Assembly: GCA_029260435.1 (NCBI GenBank)
Contig: JAJDDG010000141.1
Span: 1-56,110, forward strand
Direction of reading: 5' to 3'
From: Phycisphaerales bacterium
GTDB lineage: Bacteria; Planctomycetota; Phycisphaerae; Phycisphaerales; UBA1924
Length of the DNA stretch: 56,110 bases
Every line of letters begins with the position of its first letter. Positions within the stretch are counted from its first letter, which is position 1. The position numbers and the translations under genes were made by a program. Positions 22,443 through 30,197 of this stretch are shown piece after piece. Below the pieces are notes generated by a model, which was not told the DNA's origin, searched no databases, and saw nothing but the letters and a program-made list of their open reading frames with translations.

Positions 22443-23098
22443 ATCTCAACCTGATGCAGAACGACAGTGATTCGCTCGGCGACCCGATCGGCGACGGGCT
22501 TGAGCAAGACAGCGCGTTTGCGACGTTCGAGACGAGCGGGGGCAAGGCGACGAACCACCTGCACGGCTTCGGTGTGCTCGCGTTGGTCATACTTGTCGGT
22601 GGCGGTGTGCTCGGCGGGATGCGTTATTTGGGGATGGGCGCGCTGATCGAGATGCCCGACATCACGATCGACTACCCGCTCGAGGGCGGTCAGGCGACGA
22701 TCACCACAGCGGACGCGAAGTCGATCATCGCCGATCTGAATACGAGCGGGGACATCGACCAGATCCCACTCGATGAGATCACACAGAACCCGTTCGAGTG
22801 GAAGGGGATTACGGCGAGCGGGGACAATGCGCAGACGGTTGCCGATCCCGCGGCGCTCGCCGCACTGCGGGCCAAGCAGGCTGCGGAAGCCCGGATGAAC
22901 GAGATCCAGGACACACTCACGGCGCTCACTCTCAACAGTGTGATGGGATCCGGGGAGCTTGGCGTGGCGCGGATCTCGGGCGAACTGGTGCGCGTGGGCG
23001 ACACCATCTCGGATCTGTTCCGGGTGGATTCGATCGGCGGGCGCATGGTGAAACTATCTGTTGATGGCGAGCAGTATTCGCTCGCGCTGGGCGAGTAA
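22439..23098 (+). CDS. PilP/GspC-like membrane protein
   Basis: 219 residues with a cytoplasmic N-terminus of ~45 residues, one membrane helix (FGVLALVILVGGGVLGGM) and a periplasmic part. The last ~50 residues (ISGELVRVGDTISDLFRV then SIGGRMVKLSVDGEQYSLAL) have the beta-strand pattern of the homology-region domain shared by PilP and GspC, which contacts the secretin. Classical PilP is a lipoprotein; this one is membrane-anchored, as GspC is. The start overlaps the pilO stop (ATGA). Its place before pilB fits a PilP role. Confidence 0.65.
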   Translation: MNLNLMQNDSDSLGDPIGDGLEQDSAFATFETSGGKATNHLHGFGVLALVILVGGGVLGGMRYLGMGALIEMPDITIDYPLEGGQATITTADAKSIIADLNTSGDIDQIPLDEITQNPFEWKGITASGDNAQTVADPAALAALRAKQAAEARMNEIQDTLTALTLNSVMGSGELGVARISGELVRVGDTISDLFRVDSIGGRMVKLSVDGEQYSLALGE

Positions 23099-23121
23099 TC
23101 ACGCGACACGGGAAGGCAAGA

Positions 23122-25005
23122 GTGGCGAAGCTGAATATCGACAGACTGCTCGATGATCTGGGTGATGATCACGAGATGGCGAACCCCGGTGCCTCGCTGC
23201 ATCATGAGCACGAGGGTGGGGAAGGGGCAACCGGCCCGCTCGCGTGGGACGATTGCGCGTTTAGCGATGTGCATGCTCCTGCTGCGCTGTCGAGGACCAT
23301 GGGGATGATGGGCCTGCTTGAGCGGCTCGTGTCGGACGAGGTGGTCAGCGAGCGCCAGGCGACACAGACAAAGAGTGTGCTCAAGCAGTCTCCCGGGGCG
23401 CGGTTGCTGGAGGTGCTGCACAGCCAGGGTGTTGAGGAAGAACCCCTGCTGCGCGCCGTTGCGGAGGATCTTGGGCTCGAGTACGAACGGCTTGACCTGA
23501 CGCTCGGGCCGAGTTCGGTTGATTCAAGGTGTGTGCAACGGGCGGGCATCACATTCTGCAAGGACCATCTCGTGCTGCCTGTGCGGCGTGAGGGTCGGCG
23601 GATGATTCTCGCGGCTGCCTATCCGGATGACATTCTGACCATCGACGATGCGCGGATGCTGATGCGCACACCTTCGGTGCGTGTCATCGCAGTCCCGGCT
23701 TCGGACATCCGAGAGCTGCTCGAGATGCTCGAGGAGACGGGGGAAACGACGGACGTCGAATCGATCCTGTCGGATATCGAGGAAGACGATGTCCAGGTGC
23801 AGGAGGACGACGATTCGGAGGTCGATCTCGAGCGCGAGGCGGCCGAGTCGCCGGTCATCCGGTATGTGAACTTCATCATCCAGTCGGCGGTGAAAGAGGG
23901 CGCGAGTGACATCCACATCGAGCCGGGTGAAAAATCGCTCAAGGTGCGGTTCCGTATCGACGGCGTGCTGTTCGACGCGATGCAGCCACCAGCGAAGATG
24001 GCGGCGGCGATCACATCGAGATTAAAGATCATGGGGAATCTGGATATTTCCGAGCGCCGCCTCCCGCAGGACGGACGCATCCGGTGCATGGTGCAGGGGC
24101 GCAAGCTGGACCTGCGAATGTCCACGCTGCCCTGTGCGAGTGGGGAAAAAACGGTGATGCGTATCCTTGATACGCGGTCGATCAATGTTGGGCTCGAGGA
24201 TCTCGGGTTCGGGGAGTCCGCGCTGGAGGTCTGGAAAACACAGATCAATCAGCCGCACGGGATCGTGCTCGTCACCGGCCCGACGGGCTCGGGCAAGACA
24301 ACAACGCTGTACGCCTCGCTCCACCAGATGGACAAGGCAACGAAGAACATCTCGACTGTCGAAGACCCGATCGAGTATCACCTCGGCGGGATCACGCAGA
24401 CGCAGATGCACGCCAAGATCGGGATGACATTCGACAAGGCACTCAAGGCATTGTTGCGTCAGGATCCGGACATCATCATGGTGGGCGAGATCCGGGACGA
24501 GGAGACGGCGCACACGGCGATCCAGGCCGCGCTCACCGGTCACCTTGTGCTCTCGACGCTCCACACGAACGACGCGCCCAGCGCGATCACGCGCCTGGTG
24601 AACATCGGGCTGGAGCCGTTCCTCATCGGCGCCGCGATTAACGCGGTGCTCGCGCAGCGGCTCGTCCGGAAGATCTGCGAGCACTGCAAGCAGCCAGCGG
24701 AACTCAACGAAGAACTGCGGGAGTTCGCGTTGATGCAAGGCATCGAGGCGGGTCACATCATGTCGGGCAAGGGGTGCGATCGATGTCGCAACCTCGGGTA
24801 CTCCGGGCGGCTCGGTTTGTATGAGCTACTGGTCGTTGACGATTCGCTGCGCGACATGATCGCGAGGAATCCGAGCGTGACGGAGTTCCGCAGGCTGTGC
24901 TGCGAACGCGGTATGGTGACGCTTCGCCAGGACGGGTTCAAGAAGGTCGGCGACGGGAAGACGAGCGTTGAGGAAATCCTTCGGGTGACCGAGGCGACAG
25001 TCTGA
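23122..25005 (+). CDS. pilB: type IV pilus extension ATPase PilB (GspE family)
   Basis: Hexameric ATPase powering pilus assembly. N-terminal MshEN/T2SSE_N-type domain (about residues 60-190), an acidic linker (IEEDDVQVQEDDDSE), then the N2 domain with SDIHIEPGEKSLKVRFRIDG and the motor with Walker A GPTGSGKTTTL near 386, an Asp box in PDIIMVGEIRDEET (Walker B), a His box in HLVLSTLHTND, and the tetracysteine zinc site CEHC...CDRC in the C-terminal part. 627 residues. Start GTG 23122. It ends directly against the convergent gspC-like gene. All catalytic motifs are intact. Confidence 0.92.
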   Translation: MAKLNIDRLLDDLGDDHEMANPGASLHHEHEGGEGATGPLAWDDCAFSDVHAPAALSRTMGMMGLLERLVSDEVVSERQATQTKSVLKQSPGARLLEVLHSQGVEEEPLLRAVAEDLGLEYERLDLTLGPSSVDSRCVQRAGITFCKDHLVLPVRREGRRMILAAAYPDDILTIDDARMLMRTPSVRVIAVPASDIRELLEMLEETGETTDVESILSDIEEDDVQVQEDDDSEVDLEREAAESPVIRYVNFIIQSAVKEGASDIHIEPGEKSLKVRFRIDGVLFDAMQPPAKMAAAITSRLKIMGNLDISERRLPQDGRIRCMVQGRKLDLRMSTLPCASGEKTVMRILDTRSINVGLEDLGFGESALEVWKTQINQPHGIVLVTGPTGSGKTTTLYASLHQMDKATKNISTVEDPIEYHLGGITQTQMHAKIGMTFDKALKALLRQDPDIIMVGEIRDEETAHTAIQAALTGHLVLSTLHTNDAPSAITRLVNIGLEPFLIGAAINAVLAQRLVRKICEHCKQPAELNEELREFALMQGIEAGHIMSGKGCDRCRNLGYSGRLGLYELLVVDDSLRDMIARNPSVTEFRRLCCERGMVTLRQDGFKKVGDGKTSVEEILRVTEATV

Positions 25006-26058
25006 CTACTCGTCTTCCTCTTCTGCTTTCGCCTGCTCGGCTTGTTGCTCCATGAACTCGACCGGGTTCTGCCCGGAACTCATGAGCTTGATGAGCAATT
25101 GCATATCGTTCGAAGGAGGGGGCGCAGCCCCGTGGGCCTGGCGCATCCTCTGCACGACTTCCTCCGGATCGGGGATCTCACGGCGCACGATTTCGGGTAA
25201 TGATTCGGCATCGATCAGGTCGAGCAGCGCATGAATGTCTTGCGTAGAAAGTTCTGCGTCGAGCAGCTCTGAGATGACCTGCTCGCGGGATTTCTGCTCA
25301 ATACTGACCGCTCCAACCGCTCCTGGCGAGGCATAGATCGAGTCGATCGCTCGCGGCAACGACGCAATGAACACTGGGTAGAGATCCAGCGCGACACGCT
25401 TCCCGGAGCGCTCCAGCACGACGCGGTCTCGGCGCGGATCGATCGCGGCGATGCGCCATTCGGCAGCGGCGTGCTTCGGATCGGTGAACGTGTCCCCGAC
25501 ACGATAGGTGGTCGATGCGAGCGGATTCTTTGTATGCACGAGCGAGATATGAGCAGCGAAACCGCCGGTGAGCGTGGAACGGATGCCTCTGAGTTTGAGT
25601 GAATCGCGCGCCTGCTTGATGTCTTCGGGGAGCGATTCGACATCGTCGATGAGCAGCTCGCCCGATGCTGTTGCCACGCCCGCCGGTCGGGAGCTGGTAC
25701 TGCTCTCCGAGTGCGCGAGACCGGGTTGGGCAGGCGTCCCGGGTGGCAGGTCGGTGGTCCAGGGGAGACGGTCGTGCGCGTAGTGGTTCACACCCTGGAG
25801 CGAGTCCATGTATGCCTGTCGTTGCTCAAGGTTTGATGCGCGCCACGCGAACTCGGTTGTCGCTGGCGGGGTAGTCGATGCTGTCGATGGCGGGTGGGGA
25901 AGCGGGCGGAGCAGCACGAAGACGTGCCACAGCAGCGAGAGTGCGAGTAACGCGCATGCTGTGCGCATCGCTATGGTGACGGCGCTCGCGCCGGAAGAGC
26001 CGGGTGTGCGCAAGCGGGGTGCGGGGAGTTGATCCCACTTTGTCGATTCAGTGGACAT
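25006..26058 (-). CDS. GspC-like T2SS inner-membrane protein
   Basis: Last gene of the T2SS operon. From ATG 26058 the product has 350 residues: a cytoplasmic start, one membrane helix (ALLALSLLWHVFVLL), a Pro/Thr-rich linker, and a periplasmic beta domain with LRGIRSTLTGGFAAHISLV, TTYRVGDTF and WRIAAIDPRRDRVVLERSG (separate strands). This matches the homology-region domain by which GspC contacts the secretin GspD. The C-terminal third is helical and ends in a very acidic tail; no PDZ domain is recognised. The start overlaps the end of the GspM-like gene by 11 bases. GspC is the likely role; GspN/PilP-like is the alternative. Confidence 0.65.
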   Translation of the reverse strand: MSTESTKWDQLPAPRLRTPGSSGASAVTIAMRTACALLALSLLWHVFVLLRPLPHPPSTASTTPPATTEFAWRASNLEQRQAYMDSLQGVNHYAHDRLPWTTDLPPGTPAQPGLAHSESSTSSRPAGVATASGELLIDDVESLPEDIKQARDSLKLRGIRSTLTGGFAAHISLVHTKNPLASTTYRVGDTFTDPKHAAAEWRIAAIDPRRDRVVLERSGKRVALDLYPVFIASLPRAIDSIYASPGAVGAVSIEQKSREQVISELLDAELSTQDIHALLDLIDAESLPEIVRREIPDPEEVVQRMRQAHGAAPPPSNDMQLLIKLMSSGQNPVEFMEQQAEQAKAEEEDE

Positions 26059-26689
26059 CGGTGCGCCCTCCGGTGACAGTTGCCATCGCGGTGCGCGTGG
26101 GCACGGACGAGAGGGAGGCAACGGAGACGACACGGAGTGTGACGTCGAGGGAGGCGTTATCGAGGCGCATGATGCCCGGGCCTTCGATATCGATGCTCAC
26201 GACTCGCGCCCAGAGGTCCGGCATATTTTCGATCCGATCGACGACGCGGTACAGCGCATCGGAGGAGGGTGCGGGGAACTCGAAGACGACTTCGATCCTG
26301 CGGATCTCGCTCGTGTCTGGCGGATTCTGCGGCACGGGCTGATCGATCGCGCGCCACGCGGCAATCGAGATGCCCTGCGAGCGCATCTCTGTATCGATAC
26401 GGTCGTGCAGATCCTGCTCGGCGAGGTCGGTCGAACGGGCGTGCAGCACCTGGGCCGAAGCGCCCTGCCATGCTTCGGTGGCATGGTCCGCGGCATCTCG
26501 CCATGTATCGCTCGAATCAACCAGCGCCCGCTGGCGCTCGACGAGCGCTGCCTGCTCGGTGTACTGGGAACGCAGCGATCCTGATGCTGCTCCCGAATCG
26601 AACAGCCCGACCTTGTCCATGATCACGGCCGTGAGCAGCACGCCCACGACGAGCAGGAGGATCTGTTGTTGCCTTGTCATGGTGCTCAT
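26048..26689 (-). CDS. GspM-like T2SS protein
   Basis: 213 residues: a short basic N-terminus, one membrane helix (ILLLVVGVLLTAVIM), a helical stalk with many Gln/Arg, and a C-terminal ferredoxin-like domain (IRRIEVVFEFPAPSSDALY, MRLDNASLDVTLRVVSV) as in GspM/PilO. ATG 26689 overlaps the stop of the GspL-like gene by 4 bases (ATGA). Its place after the GspL-like gene is where gspM sits in known operons. Sequence similarity alone would not settle the name. Confidence 0.7.
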   Translation of the reverse strand: MSTMTRQQQILLLVVGVLLTAVIMDKVGLFDSGAASGSLRSQYTEQAALVERQRALVDSSDTWRDAADHATEAWQGASAQVLHARSTDLAEQDLHDRIDTEMRSQGISIAAWRAIDQPVPQNPPDTSEIRRIEVVFEFPAPSSDALYRVVDRIENMPDLWARVVSIDIEGPGIMRLDNASLDVTLRVVSVASLSSVPTRTAMATVTGGRTDVH

Positions 26690-27942
26690 GGTGCTGCCCC
26701 CGCACTTGCGTTCGAGACGGTCGCGGCGATATCGAACGTTGCGCCTCCATCGACGGGGGCGCTGGGGGACAGGCGCTCGGCGTCTGAGAAGTGCGTGCTC
26801 GATTCGATCTCGCGGAGCAGGTCGCCGACGGCGCTGCACTGCCCGCGCAGTTCGATGGCGTTCGGTGTGAAACGGGCGCGGTAGAGGTACCCGTCCGGCG
26901 GGAGCACGGCGTGACCCGCGGCGAGCAGGGAGAGCATCGGCTCGCCATCCTCTGAGGTCAGTGCGCGGACGCGCTGGGTATTTCGGATGAGCTGTTCGGT
27001 AGTTGCCCGTCTCTGCTGGACCTGATCGACGAGCGGCGCGAGCGTTGCCTGCTCGGCGGCGAGCGCGTCGAGCCCGGCTTGCAATCTAGCGCGCGACGAG
27101 ATCGGCGCTGTTGCGAGAATGAGAATTGCCACTGCGGCGATAACGGCGGGCATCGCCATTCGGGTGAGCGACGGGGTGCGTCGGCCGAGGAAGGGCGAGA
27201 TTATCCCGGGGCAGAGCCGTTCTGCGATCTGTGCGCCGGAAGCCAGATCGTGCGCATCGATCCGCGACGCATCGGGGTATGCATTCTGATCTAACCCGGG
27301 CAAGGCGAGCTGCACGACCGACGCGTTCGCGCCAGCGGGCGCTGATTCATCGAACGAACAGGGCTCCCCATGGGAGAATGAATGCGCCATCGGAGCGCCG
27401 ACGGCGTCCGGCTCGATCACGATCGCGCGCTCGTGACGCTGGAGGCCGACGCCGAGCAGTGCGGCATGGGACGAGACGATGCGGTCTGGCGCGCGTCCGA
27501 AGTCGCGGGTGATGTGTTCGATCCACGGCGCGAGCTGCTCTCTGGAAACTGCGATGAGCACGCCGCCAGCTGGTAACTCGGCGGATTCATCCGAAGAGGG
27601 TGCGGGGGCGAACTGGATAAATTCGAGCAGCGCGTCATCGGGCGAGAGCGGGAAAATCGAATCGATAGAGGAGGCGATCTCCGAGCGAGACTTCTCCCAG
27701 CGCTGCGAGGAGAGCGGCATGGGTCGTGAAGCGCACCACGCGCCGGGGATAACCAGTGTGAGCTTGTCCGCGCCATCGATCGGGGCGAGCTCTGAGCGAT
27801 CGGCATCGCTCGCGTCGAGGTACGAACCGATCCGCGGGCCGAGCGCGGTATGGATCTCCAGAGGCGTCGTGCGCACGAACGACACGACGAGATCGTCGTG
27901 GTCAATGGCGAGGCAGGTATGGGTGCGTGAGAGGAATTGCAT
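26686..27942 (-). CDS. GspL-like T2SS protein
   Basis: 418 residues. The N-terminal ~230 residues form an actin-like (PilM-type) cytoplasmic domain (CLAIDHDDLVVSFVR at the start; GGVLIAVSREQLAPWIEHI; RAPDRIVSSHAALLGVGL). Then follows one membrane helix (AMPAVIAAVAILILATAPI), a coiled coil, and a periplasmic ferredoxin-like domain (YLYRARFTPNAIELRGQ). This PilM-plus-PilN fusion layout is that of GspL, which couples the GspE ATPase to GspM. It lies between gspK and the GspM-like gene, as expected. Confidence 0.75.
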   Translation of the reverse strand: MQFLSRTHTCLAIDHDDLVVSFVRTTPLEIHTALGPRIGSYLDASDADRSELAPIDGADKLTLVIPGAWCASRPMPLSSQRWEKSRSEIASSIDSIFPLSPDDALLEFIQFAPAPSSDESAELPAGGVLIAVSREQLAPWIEHITRDFGRAPDRIVSSHAALLGVGLQRHERAIVIEPDAVGAPMAHSFSHGEPCSFDESAPAGANASVVQLALPGLDQNAYPDASRIDAHDLASGAQIAERLCPGIISPFLGRRTPSLTRMAMPAVIAAVAILILATAPISSRARLQAGLDALAAEQATLAPLVDQVQQRRATTEQLIRNTQRVRALTSEDGEPMLSLLAAGHAVLPPDGYLYRARFTPNAIELRGQCSAVGDLLREIESSTHFSDAERLSPSAPVDGGATFDIAATVSNASAGAAP

Positions 27943-27978
27943 CGGGTGTGTCTTTAGGAAGGGGGAAGTATACGCGCG

Positions 27979-29076
27979 TCACGCCGGGCGAAGCCCCAGC
28001 GCGGCGATTCGATTTCCATCAATAACAACAATACCTTCGAAACGGTGGCGGGCCTCCCCGGAAACCTCGACAGAGATCCGCAGGACATTGCCGGGCTCGG
28101 CCCGCAGCATCGCTCTGGCTTTGTCGGCGGTCACGGGCAGGGCGTGTTCGAGCGACTCGGGGGTCAGCTCGCCCCGCGTGCGCAGATCGATGATCCGATC
28201 GGTGATGGGCGCGGTGACTCCTGGCACGGACAGCAGCACCTCGCGGGACGCGGAAGTGGCATGGATGCTCTCGTCACCCGCGACGGAACAATCCGGGGCG
28301 ATCCGCTCGAACAATTCGCGGGTCATCGCAGGCAGGTACAGGAGTTCTTCGATCGATCGGAGCGCGCCGTTGCGCGGCGAGATGTCGAGTGCCTGATACC
28401 GCGATCGCTCCATGCCGTAGCGCCGCGTGACGGAATCCTCGTCGCGCCAATCGAGGAGTTGATCGATGACGCGCCGACGCTGGAGTGTCTCGACGCCGAC
28501 GGCTTCGAGGTACGCGTCGAGTTGTTGCTCGTTGGCGGTGTTGATGGAGAGCTGCCCGCCGGCGTCCGTGAGGCGGATGTGGTATTCGAGATCGTCGCCG
28601 GGCAGTTGCACGGTGACAGGCTCCGCCCGGGCGATTGTCCGCGAGAGCAGGCGGTAGGCGCCGACGGCGTTTGTTCGTCCGGAGACGGCCCCCCCCTGAG
28701 AAGCGAGGTTCAGAGACTGGTTGTCCTGCTCGATCTGATCTTTGGCTTCGTCTTCGAGGTCTTTCAATGCGTCACCAAGCATCGCCTTGACAAGCGGCGG
28801 CAGTTCGATGTCTTCCTCCTCCGGGGGCGCCGCGTCGGCGTCACCGGAGGCGGCGAACTCGGCGTCCAATGTCGATGAACCGGATTGCAGCAGAGACTTG
28901 ACGAGCAGCGACGCCGCCCCGTGTGCGCCGCGGCTCGCGGCCTCGCGTTCGCGGAGGACAATCACTTCGAGGGTCGTGGCGCGCACGACCACCCCCGACT
29001 GGATCGCCAGGGCGAACACGGTCGCGGTCGCCACGAGGACGAGGATTAGCGCGAAGCCTCGATCACAAACACGCAC
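27979..29076 (-). CDS. gspK: T2SS minor pseudopilin GspK
   Basis: Caps the pseudopilus tip together with GspI and GspJ. The prepilin-type N-terminus RG/FALILVLVATATVFALA lacks the Glu5 found in other pilins, a known mark of GspK. It continues with the GspK-specific helical domain, including LSINTANEQQLDAYLEAVGV (helix-hairpin-helix-like) and a second such unit near the C-terminus. An acidic insertion (PPEEEDIELPP) is seen. 365 residues, near normal. GTG 29076 start lies within the end of gspJ (31-base overlap). A G8 run occurs in the gene around 28689. Confidence 0.9.
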   Translation of the reverse strand: MRVCDRGFALILVLVATATVFALAIQSGVVVRATTLEVIVLREREAASRGAHGAASLLVKSLLQSGSSTLDAEFAASGDADAAPPEEEDIELPPLVKAMLGDALKDLEDEAKDQIEQDNQSLNLASQGGAVSGRTNAVGAYRLLSRTIARAEPVTVQLPGDDLEYHIRLTDAGGQLSINTANEQQLDAYLEAVGVETLQRRRVIDQLLDWRDEDSVTRRYGMERSRYQALDISPRNGALRSIEELLYLPAMTRELFERIAPDCSVAGDESIHATSASREVLLSVPGVTAPITDRIIDLRTRGELTPESLEHALPVTADKARAMLRAEPGNVLRISVEVSGEARHRFEGIVVIDGNRIAALGLRPA

Positions 29077-29795
29077 GAGAAGGGTTCTCCGTTGAGTTCG
29101 CCGAGCAAGCGCACGGCGGGGATATGGTCTTGATACGGTTCATCGAATCGCCGCCACGCCGATCGCGGGTGCGCCTCGGGCTCACGAACGCGCCGCTCGT
29201 TCTTGCGATCATCGGGGACCGGCAGCCCGAACCGCTCGAAGCGGAGATTGCGGCAGTCCGAGAAGAGCACGTGCTCTGCGGGGGGCGATGTTCTGGTGTG
29301 TTTCCCGGAGAGGTCGCCCACACGGTGCTCCCGGTACACAAGGCGCGAACCAACGGCGCGCCCGAGCGCCTCGTCGTATTCATTCTCGATGCGGTATTCG
29401 GCGATCACGATCGGCGCATCCGGATCGATCACCGGTGTCGCGGTGACGAATGTAAGCGTTTCTGGCGATGCGGAGACGCCCGGCGATCTGGTTGGCACCG
29501 GCGCAGCGCTCGCGGGCCCATCTTCGGTTCGGTGCGCCGGATTGTTGGAAGAATCGGCATCCGGAGCATCATCGGTGAGTTGCACAGTGGAACGCCGATC
29601 GGCCCACTGGTTCCGCATGAACGCGATGGTACGCTGGAGGTGCATCGCGTCGTGGTGCGCGCTGTTCTGGCGCGCCCACCCGTCCGCCTGCGACCACATC
29701 GCGGCGACCATCGCGGTGACACTCGCGAGGACCGCGAGCGAGAGCAGCATCTCAAGCAAAGTGAAGGCACCGGATTGTATAGCTCGGGTACGCAT
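29046..29795 (-). CDS. gspJ: T2SS minor pseudopilin GspJ
   Basis: 249 residues with a class III prepilin leader ending SGA, then FTLLEMLLSLAVLASV with Glu5. Ala rather than Gly precedes the cleavage point, which prepilin peptidases can accept. The body is a beta-rich pseudopilin domain with an unstructured Pro/Ser/Thr stretch (residues ~75-110), and a C-terminus ending FVIEASR. It lies between gspI and gspK, the usual order. ATG 29795 is 3 bases after the gspI stop. Confidence 0.85.
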   Translation of the reverse strand: MRTRAIQSGAFTLLEMLLSLAVLASVTAMVAAMWSQADGWARQNSAHHDAMHLQRTIAFMRNQWADRRSTVQLTDDAPDADSSNNPAHRTEDGPASAAPVPTRSPGVSASPETLTFVTATPVIDPDAPIVIAEYRIENEYDEALGRAVGSRLVYREHRVGDLSGKHTRTSPPAEHVLFSDCRNLRFERFGLPVPDDRKNERRVREPEAHPRSAWRRFDEPYQDHIPAVRLLGELNGEPFSCVFVIEASR

Positions 29796-29798
29796 GGT

Positions 29799-30197
29799 TT
29801 AGTAGGAAAGGAACTCCACGGTCTCGCCCATGTACTCCAGCTCGTAGCGCCACATAGGCACCGTTTGCGGTGCGGCTTTGTCGGCATTTTCCGCTATCGG
29901 GGAAGGCAGATTCACCGGGCGTGCGGTGATGGTGTAGTACGAGCCGAGGTGATCGCCCTCCCAGATGTACGCGCGGTCTTCTTTATCCACGCGCGGTTCG
30001 TCGATCGAGCGGGATGACACCATGACAAACAAATTCTGCGCCTCGCGGTCGATCAGTTGAGACCGCTGGAGCGATACCGTGTGGCGGAGCATCCTGGCGC
30101 GCAGGTCCAGACAGACAACCAGCACCGTAGTCAGGATCGCGAGCGCGAGCACGGCCTCGAGCAGGGTCATCGCGGATGTGCGCTCGCGGGTGATCAA
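29799..30197 (-). CDS. gspI: T2SS minor pseudopilin GspI
   Basis: 132 residues, the length of GspI. Short leader ending SA, then MTLLEAVLALAILTTVLVV with Glu5; Ala stands before the cleavage point and Met after it, as in other GspI proteins. The rest is a small pseudopilin domain (YYTITARPVN, WRYELEYMG). The start is a TTG at 30197 that overlaps the gspD stop by 4 bases; no ATG fits better. GspI nucleates the tip complex with GspJ and GspK. Confidence 0.85.
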   Translation of the reverse strand: MITRERTSAMTLLEAVLALAILTTVLVVCLDLRARMLRHTVSLQRSQLIDREAQNLFVMVSSRSIDEPRVDKEDRAYIWEGDHLGSYYTITARPVNLPSPIAENADKAAPQTVPMWRYELEYMGETVEFLSY

